DNA from: Bolinopsis microptera | Taxonomy: Eukaryota > Ctenophora > Tentaculata > Lobata > Bolinopsidae | Assembly (NCBI RefSeq): GCF_026151205.1 | Contig: NC_087084.1 | Span: forward strand, 4,955,538 to 5,015,537 | DNA: 60,000 nt | Reading direction: 5' to 3' | Part shown: positions 1-13,200 of the stretch, one piece after another | How positions within the stretch are numbered: position 1 is the first letter of the stretch | Layout of the letters: every line of letters begins with the position of its first letter | The notes under the pieces: generated by a model | Database searches by the model: none | Told to the model about the DNA's origin: nothing | The model's input: only the letters and a program-made list of their open reading frames with translations | Position numbers and translations under genes: made by a program

Positions 1-861
1 AGAATAATTACTGTAAACCTTGTGGATCATAGATTATACTCTTATGCCATAATTGAATGGAGAAATTATAGTTGAGCAGTTGGGAATTTTTAATAAGTTT
101 TTCAATTTTTCGAGCGCTGGTTTTTTGAATAATTCAAATCACAATGATATTAATTTAGTTACTAGTATGGTAAATTGAATTCCCAACTCAAGTACTCAAT
201 TAAAAATTCATGCCATGACATATGCAAAAGTAAAAACACAGAGTCAAATTGTAATGCAAAACTTTTTAAATTATATAAATTGATAAAAGTGAAATTTTAA
301 CTTTTTAACAAAATATCAACGATTAAAAACCAGTGCAAACTCGTTAAAAATACTGGCAGTATAAAAAACTAACAAAATAATTAAAAACATTTTTATCTTG
401 TTGGAACTATACCAAAAGATAATTTTTAATAAGACAGAGAATTTATGCTCGAAATTTAGTGTTTTGCTACTGTGTGGCAGTATTCTTTTATTAAAAGGTT
501 AAAAACAATTAATTATTCTGTGTAATAATTATTTAGGTAATTCAACGATACCCAGACCAAGATTCTTGGTTCTTTGTGATATCAACTAGCTTTAACATTA
601 ATAAATTATGTAAATTAATGTAAATTAGTAAAAATCAATAATTTAGGATTGGGAAAATGTGTTGCATTATTTTGATATTTCATTAATTAATAGTTAAGTA
701 ACATTTCATAGCATTGAAGCAAATGACTAGATCACATTCAGCAGTTGATTATGAAATAAAATAAAGTACTTCGTTGATCTGAATGTTAATTAATATACAT
801 TAATCAATGTACAATGTACATTAAAACAAAGTTTACTTGAAAGCCCAATTTAACAAACTGT
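1..861. other. AT-rich stretch downstream of the dioxygenase-like gene
   Basis: No coding signal, RNA gene or clear repeat is visible. The first part probably holds the 3' untranslated region of the gene that ends at 862 on the minus strand. Confidence 0.4.
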
Positions 862-3800
862 CTAATCGATTGTAATAACATCATAAGCTATAACCTTTGC
901 CTCTTGAACAAGATTACGTCTTGGAGTGCTATTCTGAGTAACTAAACTTCCTTTAGCTACCTGATTACTGGAAGTAGGATGTGTGTTCTGTCGCATCTGA
1001 TTTTCTTTACCTGCAGGGATTTGTTGACTGACAGATTGTTTTGGTCCACTTTCCTTTGGGATAACATTCTCCCTATTTGGAATAAACTTTAACAGAGTCA
1101 AATATTCTTTAACACATGTTTTGTAGAATGCCAGCGCCACCTGTTTATCAAATCCTTCAGCAGTTTTAGTGATTATAACAACAGCATTTCCTCCAGTTCC
1201 ATGTGGAGTTAATGTCAGGTAGCAACCTTTGCCTTTATCATGGTCCTTAGCCCAGCGCCTGGCATCAGAAATACCTTTAAAGGTATTTCGTCCAAAATTG
1301 ATTGACTTATTGGGTTCTTTAAGAAATTCCACAACATTAGAGTGGCGAGCAATAAGAGCTTCTGGCCGAAGCCAAGTAAACTTGGGTTCACCTTTTCTTA
1401 CAGCTTCTTCTAGGAATTTAATTCGAGGTAAAAATATTCCTCGTAAACATTCAGGGACATTTTCCTTGTTTGAATCGTACTGAACCAGGATTTCTTTCAC
1501 GAATGGTTCATTAAGCTTTTGTTGCTGGTTCTCTGGCAAAGATGATATGATATTGACAACAGTTGAAACAGATGCAGCAAGCTTTTCGTACTTTTGAGGT
1601 CCAGAAACTATAGCTTTGTAGATTTCGGCAATTGCAGTATCATCCTCGGATGTTTTATGTTTCACACGCTGCATGTTATGGGATGGATTTTGTGCTTGAG
1701 AGGCAAGTTCAACAAATCGCATAAGTATCAAATCAAGAACGTTTACATTCTGGTGATGAATGGCCAAGATCACAGCTGGAACAAGATCTTTCAAGATCGC
1801 TATTTTGGAGATCAGTTTATCTAATTCTAGAGATTCATGACATAAATTCTCAACAAACATGTACTCAAGAATGGTCGTTGTAACAGGAGATGGAGTCCGA
1901 CTATTTGAACCCCATCTGTTTCGATAATAATAATTATCGTACTGGTTGGCAGTACCAGTGTCTTTCAAAATATCATTGACGATAATTTGTAACAGCACTT
2001 TTGGCTCGATGGAAGACAACCCTTTACAGAAATTCAATAAATCAGGGATCTTGGACTGTTCAGTGCTTTTTATGATTTCTTTGATGTCATTTACAAACGA
2101 TTCATCGGGGAAAATTTTGGCTGTCTCAGTAATAACTTCTCCCGATTTGTTAGTAATGCCGAACTTTTTCAACATTTTCAACAGGGTTCTAGATTCTTCC
2201 TTACGTTTTAGTATGTGACACATTCTGAGAATTTCAAGGAGCATCTTTTCAGATGATTTCATTTTAACTATATTGGCCCAAAGATACTGGAAACCTTTCT
2301 CACCCTCCTCCATCTTTCCTCCTTCTAAAAGACTGAGAACATGAGAAACACCGTCTTCTATGCTTGACCGACACCTAATAGCGAGAGAACAGTCAGTTCG
2401 CCACAGCAACAGAACTTTTTTCTTATACCACCTTTCCCTAGTTGATCCTTCGTTTCCACTTGGGCCAGAGCAACCTTCACCCACATCATCCGTTCCCCAA
2501 AATTCTTCTTCCGAATCATTTTCTTTCCTTCTTTTGACCTTTCCAGCTAATACTTTGTAACGCTTCGGGAAATTTGTTATATCTTTTCGAGGATTGATGT
2601 CAAAGCTTAGATTTTTGCAGTCTGAATTTGTATTCAGAGAAACGAAATCGTCTATGTCGTATGACCTCTCATTTTCTTCCATATTGCAGCAATCATGATT
2701 ACCGAAGCAATTTTCTGCTGCACCCCCACCCCATCTATAATAACCGTCACCACAGTTGCCATATTAACCAATTTTCTTATTTGCAGTGGCAACACACATT
2801 TCCCACTTATCTTTTCCAGACATTCTCATATCATAGTCTAAAGCATGTTTGAGCCCAGCAACAATATTGCTGTCCTTCCCTTTAAAGAATTCTAATGAGT
2901 TTTCTTTCAAACTCGCATCAGAATACTCATACTCTAAACCCCAGCAGAGAAAGGGTATTGTAGGAGAATCCATCAGAAGATTCAGAGTATTACACAGTCT
3001 CACAGCATTAGTTGAAGCAGTGTAAGGTGAAGGTTTCATTCCATTACCTTCCCAACAGAGTGAGTAAACAAGTACAGCACGATAACCTGAGGTAACTTCT
3101 TTCAGCTCATGTGGACAACTCGCATAGTGCGCAACAAACTTACAGTGAGTGCTACTACCAGTGGAACTGTTGTCAAAGACTTTGGATGATTTCAGGTGGT
3201 TCACAACTAGGTCACCTCCAGTAAAAACTGAAGGAAGTTGCACAAGCAATGTTCCAAACATGTTATCTTCTTTTTCAGTGTCTTTATGTTCAGCAAACTT
3301 GCCTCCTTTTTCATAAATAAGGAGTTTGTAGATCTTTCCGTATATTGTCGCACCTGCTAGACCTAAAGCCGACTTTATCTTCTTCTGGATAAGAACACTG
3401 ACCTGCTTGACAAATTCATGATTTTTTATCTCAAACTGGTCCGGCTCTAACTGGAAACTATTTCTCACTGAAGTATCAACTAATGTCTCTTCACCCATTC
3501 CATAGGGGGACTGTTTGCAAAGCGGTTTCACACAATTAAATGTTGTGTCATTTAGTGGGAATGGTAAAAGCCCATAGTCTTTCACATCAATCAAAGGAAT
3601 AACAGGTAATTCCACGTCAGAAAGTAAGCCACCAGTAGCAAAGTCTCCAGAATTAGTTGCATATAGTTTCATCAAAGCTCTGAGATTTCTCTTTAGTTCT
3701 TTAATAGGTTTCACATGTGAATTAGCATCAACGGTTTTGGTAGCAACTTCTCCACGGCCACTGATAGTTTGCTCTATCTTTATGTTCATTGAATCATCAG

Positions 3801-4032
3801 GGTTTGCCCCTACAGACACAGTCATTGTCTCTGTTGATTCGGTCTTACATTGAGGTTTATCAGAATCTTGGACTGATGATTCATCTGTACCATCGATACT
3901 CTCTGAAGAGTCTTTGTCAGAGTTCGAGTCACAGTTATCAGGTACAGACTCATGATCTGAGTCACTTACTGGAGAGTCGTCTTCTGAATCTTCTTCCTCT
4001 GAGAGAGAATGTTCACGTTTACAAGAGCTCAT
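862..4032 (-). CDS. 2-oxoglutarate/Fe(II) dioxygenase (P4Hc-type) protein with one in-frame stop
   Basis: The minus strand reads as one frame from an ATG at 4032 to a stop at 862, broken only by a TAA at 2764-2766. The first ~420 residues have an acidic, Ser-rich N-terminus, then a prolyl-4-hydroxylase-like dioxygenase core: the iron-binding HKD, a GGDLVVNH strand, a distal CPHE histidine, and GYRAVLVY with the Arg expected to bind 2-oxoglutarate. The ~606 residues after the stop are mostly helical and match no domain I can name. The 27 codons between the stop and the next Met also look coding (Gly/Tyr/Cys-rich). I prefer the ATG at 4032 to one 13 codons upstream because an acceptor-like TTTCATCAG lies between them. 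Family members hydroxylate or oxidise proteins; the substrate here is unknown. It may be a pseudogene, two genes, or a gene with an unrecognised 51-nt intron over the stop. Confidence 0.7.
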
Positions 4033-4071
4033 GTCTGAGGACCTGATGAAATAATATGGATCATTATTCAT

Positions 4072-4655
4072 TATTCATTACGTAATAATATTATGATAAT
4101 ATCAAATATGATATACTAACATACTACTATACATGTCAATAAATACATGTCAATAAATACCGAAAACCCGAATACTTATTACTTCAATTCATGATGAGAT
4201 CACATACACAATAAACATTATCTTGCAACGTGATTTGTAGAGCTGTAATTATCAAAGGGTGTTTTAAAAGCTCTTATTATAGAAATTACAGAATATTTTG
4301 TATGATTGCTTACATTTTATCATGCAAATTGACTTTTATTTTTAAGTTAAATTTGTATTCACCTGTTCTCTGCAAATGTATAATTTGACACTTTTATTCG
4401 AAGGAAATACACAATTTTCATGAAAAGCAGATTAATAAACGATATACCGCAGAATAATACACATCTATTTTTTGCATAATATTATCATTCCAGATCCAAA
4501 CATATCCAATAATCCAACATACAAACATAATAATATTATGTTCTTATGTTAGCCCAAAGTGGCCGTACTTGATGAAAATTGAACATTAGCTTTACATTGC
4601 TTCGAACTGTGGTTTATATCTGTATATCTCTAGGTAGCGCATGTTTTAGATTATC
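4072..4655. other. AT-rich intergenic region between divergent ORFs
   Basis: It separates the start of the minus-strand dioxygenase-like gene from the plus-strand ORF near 4692, so it could hold promoters for both. I see no clear TATA box or repeat, apart from a short direct repeat of ACATGTCAATAAAT near 4132-4158. Confidence 0.3.
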
Positions 4656-4691
4656 TTGCTTTTTATTGATCGTTTTCAGCTAGTAGACACC

Positions 4692-4982
4692 ATGAAACAG
4701 GACATGATGGTAAAACTGCAGAAATCACTAAAGACCACTCAAATCTCTTTTCCGGCCAAACTGAACCATACTTTTCTCATAACTCAACACAAGAACACAC
4801 TTATCACACTGCTTGACAACAACATGGAACTTCGGAAATCAGTGGAGAGCAAAGTTGAGGAGTTGAAATCTGAACAGATGGACAAACAAAGACAGATGCT
4901 GAAATTTCAGCAGATGAGGATAGAGACAGTTCAAGTCTACCGGAGCCTCAAGAAAGTTATGAAGCCGACTTGCAAGACTTAA
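4692..4982 (+). CDS. Small unrecognised ORF, coiled-coil-like
   Basis: An ATG at 4692 opens 96 codons ending in TAA at 4980-4982. The protein is basic and rich in Lys, Gln, Met and Leu. Its second half (roughly residues 55-90) has the heptad-like look of a coiled coil. A good acceptor-like GTTTTCAG ends at 4679, just before the ATG, so this may be the coding exon of a gene with a 5' untranslated exon. AATAAA lies about 15 bp after the stop. I do not recognise the protein. It lies between two minus-strand genes. It could also be a chance ORF. Confidence 0.4.
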   Translation: MKQDMMVKLQKSLKTTQISFPAKLNHTFLITQHKNTLITLLDNNMELRKSVESKVEELKSEQMDKQRQMLKFQQMRIETVQVYRSLKKVMKPTCKT

Positions 4983-5258
4983 TACGGCCAGTGTTTAATA
5001 AATCGCTAGACAAGCCATTCCAACGACTGTTTATCAGATGAAGAGCTTATCAAAATAAATCTTACAAAATCAAAAATGACAGAGAGCAGTTTGTGACCCC
5101 CAATAGGACTAAATTTAATAAAATTGAGCTTATAGCTTATCAGTCATCAACCTACTGTCTGAAATGAGAAGAACCGACGGCCAGGTCTCATTTATAATCA
5201 TAATTTCATATGAAATAACAAAATTAATTGTATCTTTGTATGGAGAAGCCTCTATCAT

Positions 5259-5436
5259 AAGGGGTCGTTTATATATTATTACGTAATCAGTTTTTGAACA
5301 ATTTTTACCCCCCCCCCCCCCCCCCTCCGTAATCAGTACACATAGCTACATAGCTATTGTGTTAAAATTACACTCGCGTAATCATTTGGAAACCCCCTCC
5401 TCCCTCGGCTGCTTAGGTAATATATGAACGACCCTT
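5259..5436. mobile_element. MITE with AAGGGGTCGTT termini (family A)
   Basis: The ends are inverted repeats: AAGGGGTCGTTTATATATTA on the left and, read on the minus strand, AAGGGTCGTTCATATATTAC on the right. The interior has a run of 19 C (5308-5326) and a segment around TAGCTATTGTGTTA that recurs in reverse orientation near 57350. There is no coding capacity, so it is a non-autonomous DNA transposon. Confidence 0.65.
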
Positions 5437-5962
5437 AATGTGTAAATGTTTAGAGTGCGTGATATTTTATGATTTGAGAAACTACCGAGTAATTGAGCAA
5501 GCTATGAGATTCGGCGTTCGGGAATTGTTTCTGATATTTCACAAAAGTTTCTGACACTCAGGTTCTGTTTACATAGGCAGACTAGGACGTTTTCTGATTC
5601 CATTTTAGTTCGAGCAACACTAACAAATTTATATGATATTTTGTTAAATAAATTATCATTGTCAAATATTACCATCTCCTCGTGGTTTTGGATGAAAAAT
5701 AAAGAATATTCATTTCACAGTGCTTGATATTTTACAACGCTACATTTTCTTTACTGCTATTTATAATGCAATAATTATTCAACCTCATGTGGTTTTTGAA
5801 ATGTTCAGATATTTGTCCGATTGAAACTGAACAACCATAGTCCAACAACTAATGCTTCAATCACAGCAACTTTCAGACTTTAAACAAGTCTTCCAGACTT
5901 TAAACAAGTCTACCGTAAAAGCTCAAAACAATGATTATTAAAGATCAAACACGCTACAATTT

Positions 5963-6364
5963 TCATCTGGAGTTTTGAGACTGCTCGTACTGTTCCATGG
6001 TAGACGGCGCATTCGTCTTCAGCTCCTTCGCCAAACTATCTTTAAAAATCTGCAAAGAGTTAATCTTCTCCTTCACTTCCTCATTCTTCTGCTTTGCCTT
6101 CTCCAGACAATCCTTGGTGTACAACTGAGGATTCCTTCCTTGGTCAATGTAACTCAGTACCTCGTAAGGAACCTGAACTTGCTCGAAGTTATCCTTTAGA
6201 TCGTTTAGTTTCTTTAGACCCTTGACCATGTCGTTGATCTTGGTGTTGAGGACGTCCTGACTTTGTTCTTCAAAGTCACACGCTATGATTCCGACATGTT
6301 TCACAGTTTCCGTTAGGTCTTCTAGAGTGTCGATGAGCTCTTTGAACTGTCCACTTGTATCCAT
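5963..6364 (-). CDS. MED10: Mediator complex subunit 10
   Basis: This is a single-exon gene of 133 codons from an ATG at 6364 to a TGA. It matches MED10 over its whole length. The diagnostic core YIDQGRNPQLYTKDCLEKA is present, preceded by a helical region (residues ~1-70) and followed by the usual helical C-terminus. The length is right for the family (about 135 residues). MED10 belongs to the middle module of Mediator, which links transcription factors to RNA polymerase II in the nucleus. The frame is intact. The next recognised gene upstream is MIOS, also on the minus strand. Confidence 0.93.
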   Translation of the reverse strand: MDTSGQFKELIDTLEDLTETVKHVGIIACDFEEQSQDVLNTKINDMVKGLKKLNDLKDNFEQVQVPYEVLSYIDQGRNPQLYTKDCLEKAKQKNEEVKEKINSLQIFKDSLAKELKTNAPSTMEQYEQSQNSR

Positions 6365-7224
6365 GGTACCTTGGGGCAGAACAGATAAGGATTAGAATAT
6401 TAAATGTATAATCAATTATAGTTATTCGTTTAGAGGTTTTTCAAGTAATATAATTGTATTTTGATGTATTATTCTAAATTCTAATGATTCCAAAAATAAT
6501 GGTATTTGGATTCAAACACGAACACGTCATGGAAAAGCAAAATTTCATATTTTCATCTCAGAATAACAAAAGTAATTCGTACCTAATTTATCATAAAATA
6601 CACGGTTTTCAACTCATACAAACATCGCAACATTGAAAACCACGAAATCAATCGGAATCGAAAACTGTAAATAAAAACATCGACACACACGCACAGTCAT
6701 ATCTTCTGTAGATCCCACAAAAAGGCTTCACATCATTACAAAATTAAAGGTTAAAAATGAATAAATTAATATTAGAAAGAGAACATAAAATATCATCATT
6801 ATTATTATTAATTAATGGAGCTTCCCAATAATGAGTAAATTATAAAAAAGTCCCAACTCCCATGTTACTGCACTTTCTTTCAAGCTTACTTAGTTATCTC
6901 ATCAAGTTTTAAATCACACGGTCATCATCGGCTTCAATATTCCTTCCAACTCTGTAATCAAATAATACTGCCCGCCATAAATTCATAACTTCGATTATTA
7001 CCGACAATTCATTAAAGTAAATTACCAATTAAATCACCTAATAATAAAAAACAATGCGATCGTTAGCACCAGAAAATTCGAAAAGTCTGACATGCTAGTT
7101 CATATCTAACCGTCCACGACATCAAGTCTGTTAGGACTGGCAGTACTCAGTAAGGATCTTCTCCGCCACGTAGTAAGGACCTTCTCCAGTTTCCACTTTC
7201 CACCCTACAGTAAGCACCGCGCCC
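6365..7224. other. Spacer between MED10 and MIOS
   Basis: It is AT-rich with no supported ORF. It should hold the MED10 promoter and the 3' untranslated region of MIOS, both on the minus strand. I see no distinctive motif. Confidence 0.35.
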
Positions 7225-10200
7225 TTATCGTGCCACGCTGTCTAATGGAGGTGCCATGTCCAGTAGAGAACATGTACACTTACAACCTGGACTCGGACAG
7301 AGTTTGTGCTCCCTGAAAATTAAATGTAACAAAACTTGACAAAAACCAGTCAGAGTATTGTATTAATATTATATTTCAAGCAGAGATTGCTGCTGATCAA
7401 GAAAACTTTGCATAAACAAACCCAAAAATCGATAATATCAAGAGCTAGTTTTACCTAAATTATATCTTCATTAAAAGACCTGGCAGATTTATTTAAAGCT
7501 GTTAGGCTACAGGTCGGGATATAAAATTTCAATTCAATAAATAATTCAGTAAATACTTCAGTAAACAAACCACTAGCTAACTTACACAAACCAGTCCCGG
7601 ATGTGGTGAGAATGACCCCCATGTCCACAAGCTAAACACCACACAAACCACTCTTTTAGCGGATTGGTCAGGTTACTCTTCGTCTCTTCTGGGACAACTG
7701 ATTGTCTTCTTTCTATCGTACCTCGCTTCTCTGGATCGGAATAATTATTAGTTGAAATAATTAGACTACTGCAGTCTGTATTAAGAACATAGTAGCGAAA
7801 TACATTGTAATGCACATATTATTATTATCAAGCAAAGTTGATTAATATGGAATTAGCTGAATTACAAATTATGCATAGCTAAAGATAATTATGCTTGAAA
7901 ACATGATAAAGTTACATATTCAAATATCATATCGCACATCATAAAGATATCATTAAACCAGATGACAATTCAACAATCTTGAAATCATGCCGGTTCTATA
8001 ACTACTATTCGTTTGATCAGTAAATGTGACGAACCTACGGCCTGGTTAGGCTGGAACCGTGATGTAGTCCCCAAATGGTACATGCACAGAGCACACCGTG
8101 GTAACATTGGACTCTTGCAGTACTTTGAGGGACAGAACCTGAGTAGATAATGTTAATACATACCACGCTTCAACATTAAAAACATACCCTAAAATGATAA
8201 AATGAAGCCATCCAAGCGTCGGTCGCGGTCTAGCGATCCAGTATGGAAAAACAATATATCACGTGACCTAGAAAACAACAGATCTTATTTAGAGTTACCT
8301 TTTATCATGTGTTTCTTTAGAGGCGGGAGTACGGTCACTTACTGCACGTGACTGTTTAGCTGACGTGTTGTATACTAGAGTGGGCCGATCTGAAGAGGGT
8401 ACAGGTTAGAGGTTAGAGAGTGGAGACACTGTGTACTGTTGTTTATTTACAGGACTGAGTGAATAGATAACCTTCATACATATATATATAGCATTAGCAA
8501 GTGTAGAGATTCTGTTGTTAAGAGTAACTGAGATGCTGAAATGTGACTTACAAAGTTGTTGTTTGCATTTCAGTAATATGAAATTGCTGTGAAATGAGGC
8601 ATTGAGTAGACACATTTGCATTAGTTGGATACAGCTTTACTTCAACTTTTTGGAAGGGCTCAAAATTATAAGAGTTTTTCTTACTTATCCGAGTATTTCA
8701 CGTTTTAATACCTGATATTGATTTGTAACAGGTACATATCACATTCAAGTGCTGCTCAATCTTTGCTCTGTTCTTCAGTAGTTTCTTTCCTTCGTTCTGG
8801 AACAGCGCCCTCTCTATCCACATACACCTCATATCTGAAATGAAGTTCAATAAATATTAGAATGTACCTTAGTACCTAAGAGCTAAGGAATGTACCTCAG
8901 TACCTAAGGAATGTACCTCAGAACCTACGGAATGTACCTCAGTACCTAAGGAATGTACCTCAGTACCTAAGCTAAAGAATGTACCTATCTAATATCCTAT
9001 GGTAAGGCCCTATTTCGCTCAAACAGCGTGAAAGATCTGGCAGTTAATCTAACCCTAGACCCTTTACACCTTCAAAAACGTAAGTAACTACGTACCTAAG
9101 TGTCGAATAATATCTTATCGAAGTTACAGATCATTAAATTATCACATAAGTATTTGAACATTCTCAAGCAATATTAACTTTTACTGCCATTCCCACGGCA
9201 ACATTATCAAATTACATACCCAAACAAAATGGCAGTGAAACTACCACTTATTTCTTACACCCACCGAAATATCTCAGATAATTCTCCATCACCACATTAC
9301 TAAAATCAGTAGGATCAGTATCACTGATAGTTTCCATACTGGGCTCATAACGTTTAGCCATGGTCAGGGCTAGACACACTGTTTGCACGTCGGAGGTGTT
9401 GTCCAGGTAACTCTGCATTAGCTCTCGTAGCTGGTATTTCAATCCTGGGAAGAAGAACATTTTAAGGTCATTTTCCAACATCTAATATTATGACCAAATA
9501 GTACACTGATTTTTAACTTTTCCTAACATCTAGCTTGGCTGAATAGTATTGAATCTGGCACAACTCCAATAACTCCATACTCAACATTGATATTGACATA
9601 ATATTATGAGAATGAAAATCTAAGAAAGAGCTAGAATAACAAACTAATTAACTAATTAACTAATTAATTAACTAATTAACTAATTAATTAGCTCCACCCA
9701 CCAGTAAGCACTACAGCGCGTATATTCCCTGCAGCTACCTCCTCACTGCACTGACCGTCCACAAACTTCTTGAGACGAGAGTCCGAGAGGAACCTACATG
9801 CGAACCCTACTCTGTCTTCTAGCAGGAGTTCTCTGTCGTACAGGATCTCACTGTACGCGTCCTGGCGTCCCGGCTAGTGAGAGGGGGGGTTTGAGGGGTG
9901 ACCGACAACTGAACTCAATTGAACCTAGTTCCCACTAACCAATCAGCTTAATTGGTTAGGGTTAGGGTTAGGGTTATGAAAGTGTAGATAATGATGAGTA
10001 TGTAATTTGGAATAATTATGTGCTATGTTATAATTATGTTATGGTTGTTATGTAATATAAGGTTTTGTTAAATGTAAGTGTATAGTACCGTGCAATTTTA
10101 GCTGTATAACAATTTACCACATGAAAACTTTGGTTTATAGCACTTAATCATGTTATCATTGTTTTAATAGTTTAGGTTAGGACATTATAGTTTGCAGTTT

Positions 10201-13200
10201 CTCTTCAGTATTACCATTGAATTAAGACTCTTACTGCCATGAGCTATGGAGTTGAGATACGACAAGAAATACAACACTGGACAGATTTATTCGGAAACTT
10301 GTTGATATTGAGAATTTGGATGAAATTGTAACCAGTAAATTGTTGGACATAAGTCATTAGTTTAATTAAGATTAAGATTAAAGAGGCATGTTTGCAATAA
10401 TAATGACGTGCTAAGTTAGGAAATGTTCCAGAAGCCTGTACATTGTCAAATGTACATTATTGATTACTTTTGCAAGGCTCCAATTCGTAAAGTCGAGATT
10501 CACAGAGTACCCTTGTGGAGCGATTTGGCTCCAATATTTATCAGCGGACATAAAATTGAAATTTAATAACACCGCTTTTAAGATAAAACTTATAATCAGC
10601 AGTGTTTAAACTAGTCATCCCAGAAAATAACATGAATACTAAGTTAAGAAAAGTAAATTATGCTTGAAAATATATCGTCAATATAAAATAGATGTTGCCA
10701 ATAATATTATTATGTACTAATAAAACAAATATTTAATAAAACAAATATTTATTTTTACGGCACAATCAAACAATATCAATAATAAATAAATCAGGGGAGG
10801 TTTAAAGAGGTGTCAAGTGCCGAAGGCCATTGCTTATCTTTAGGATTTGAGAGTGACCTGTGCTTGAAACCCCCTCAACCATCCACTACGTCAATATACT
10901 TATAATACAAATATAGAAAAATATAATAATCTAAAATTGCTTATTGGTCTAGTTTGGTGACACAGGAGAGCCCAGTTGAGTTTTAGTTTAGGTTTGGGTT
11001 TTAAATCATAGTTTAAAAGGTTAGCCATGTTTCATGGCAGAGAGAGAGATATCATGTGTGCAGAGCCGTTCCGGATGTAGAATTTGAGATATAATATAGA
11101 TTAGTTACCATGTATTAGGGTCATCTCGATGTTGGAGGGATAGTGCTTTTTAAGGTTAGATTTAATAAGTAATAACACCTGACGAGGCTGATAAGTCTGA
11201 ATTCTTGGAAGAACCCGGGATTATTATCCCATCTTCATTAGCATCACATATTTCGAATACATAGGGGCTGAGGTCATTCCAAATTTTCGTAGAGGTGTAC
11301 AAAAAGTTCTGTTGGGAGATATCTAACCTCAGTAATGGGACAATCAGACGAAGTTTTTCATTTCTAGGACAGAACTTGAAAAGATCTTTAATCGACTGGG
11401 GGACATCAAATTTAAGAATTTTGAATAGTTCCATAAATGTATGGTACATGTACTAAGCTAGGTAAGGTATAGGCATTGGAGCAGGGACAAAAGGATTTCG
11501 CGATTATTTTGGCCAAAAATCGCGATACCGCGAAATTTAACAGGCTATACATTAAACTATACATAAAATTTGTCGCGGAGAATGGGAAATTTCGCGATTT
11601 CGTACATGCCGCGAAATCCTTTTGTCCCTGCACTGGAGTGAGACTGTTATTATAACACAGCTCAAAAGAAAGTAGATGTTTGGTTACTGCAATCAGTGTA
11701 CAATATACATGTGAGATCCTGCACGGTTAGCACAATTAGTACAATTAGTACAATTAAATATTGTGAGAACCACGAATAACTACCTCAGTTGATAGAAAAG
11801 TGAACATTGCCCTCTGGTAAGCATTTGAAACAGTCTTCCCTAGTGCCTTAATGTTCTGTATCCACTTCTCAGCTGAAACACAGAACAAGTCAAGCTAAAG
11901 ACAGTTCTGTAAGTTTGAAAACAAAACTATGTTAGAGTCGGGTCAGTTTTATACATTTCCAGCTATGTAAATAACTGGGAATAAATCATTGAGATATTTG
12001 ATACAGTAACAATATACTCGGATAACCGGCCCACAGATTTGTGATTAACTATGATGAAAATAATTATGAATATAATTATTTCAATGAAAATAAACTATAA
12101 ATAAACTATTGTAATTAGTAGTTAACAATTAGTACTTACCATTGAAACCAGACAGTGCTAACAGCAGAATACGCTTCTCATCATTCTCAGGGGGTAAATC
12201 CTGCAAATAACGTTAGTTGTAATGTAAGAAAACACTGATAATAATTGAGAAACTCTCATAAAGACGGAAACGGTATTAAGATAGTGTTCTAGAAATACTG
12301 AATTATGTTACATTTCAAATATAATATATATGATGGCGATTCTAGTACCTTTTTTGCAATAATTATACTTGCAATCTGATCATGAAGTATTGATTTACTC
12401 ACGTTAATGATGTTTTGCAGTTGACTAATAGCAGGATCAATACCACGGTAGAACAAGGTCATTGCCACTGCCTTGTCCAGCTGTCCTGATCATTAACTGT
12501 GTTAATTTACATTATTAATTATAATTAATTAATTAATTATTAAGTTATAATAATTATTTGAGTGAACAAATAATTAAGCTAGTTTTACATTATTAATTGA
12601 TTTAATAGAGTTATAGTCACTTTAGTGGAAACAATTACGTTGGTTTGAAAGGAGAAAATGGAAGCGAGTACGATACGAAACATGATATGCGTTTCTTAAC
12701 CAATAGAAGGAACTTAATAATTAAAGTTTGGTTAATGATAATTAATTATCATAATATTATCATATGAAAATATCCCACCTGAAGAGACAAGTTTCTTCAC
12801 AATAGCATCACACCCATCATCATACCGCCCAGGCCGGGAATTAGGCCACCTGCATATCTCCTGACACTTGCTGCGCTCAGCGCTCACGTACACGTATGGT
12901 GCCGGCCGCGCGCCCATCTGCTCTTGACGCGACTCATGAGATTCTGTGGAACAGAAGTCGATATAATGAAATTAGTAGGATCCAAGCATTTCATGCTGTT
13001 TCTTATTCAAGAATAATTGCAGTTCTTAAATTTGGCAGATTGAAATTTCAGCACTAGTCTTCCAACTACTTAAATACCCGAAACATTGATTCCCTCTACA
13101 GTCTACGTGCAATTTACTAATTACTAATTACTAACTACTAATTACTAATTTACTAATTGACTAATCAGGATCATCTAATTTACATCTAAAATAACCTTAA

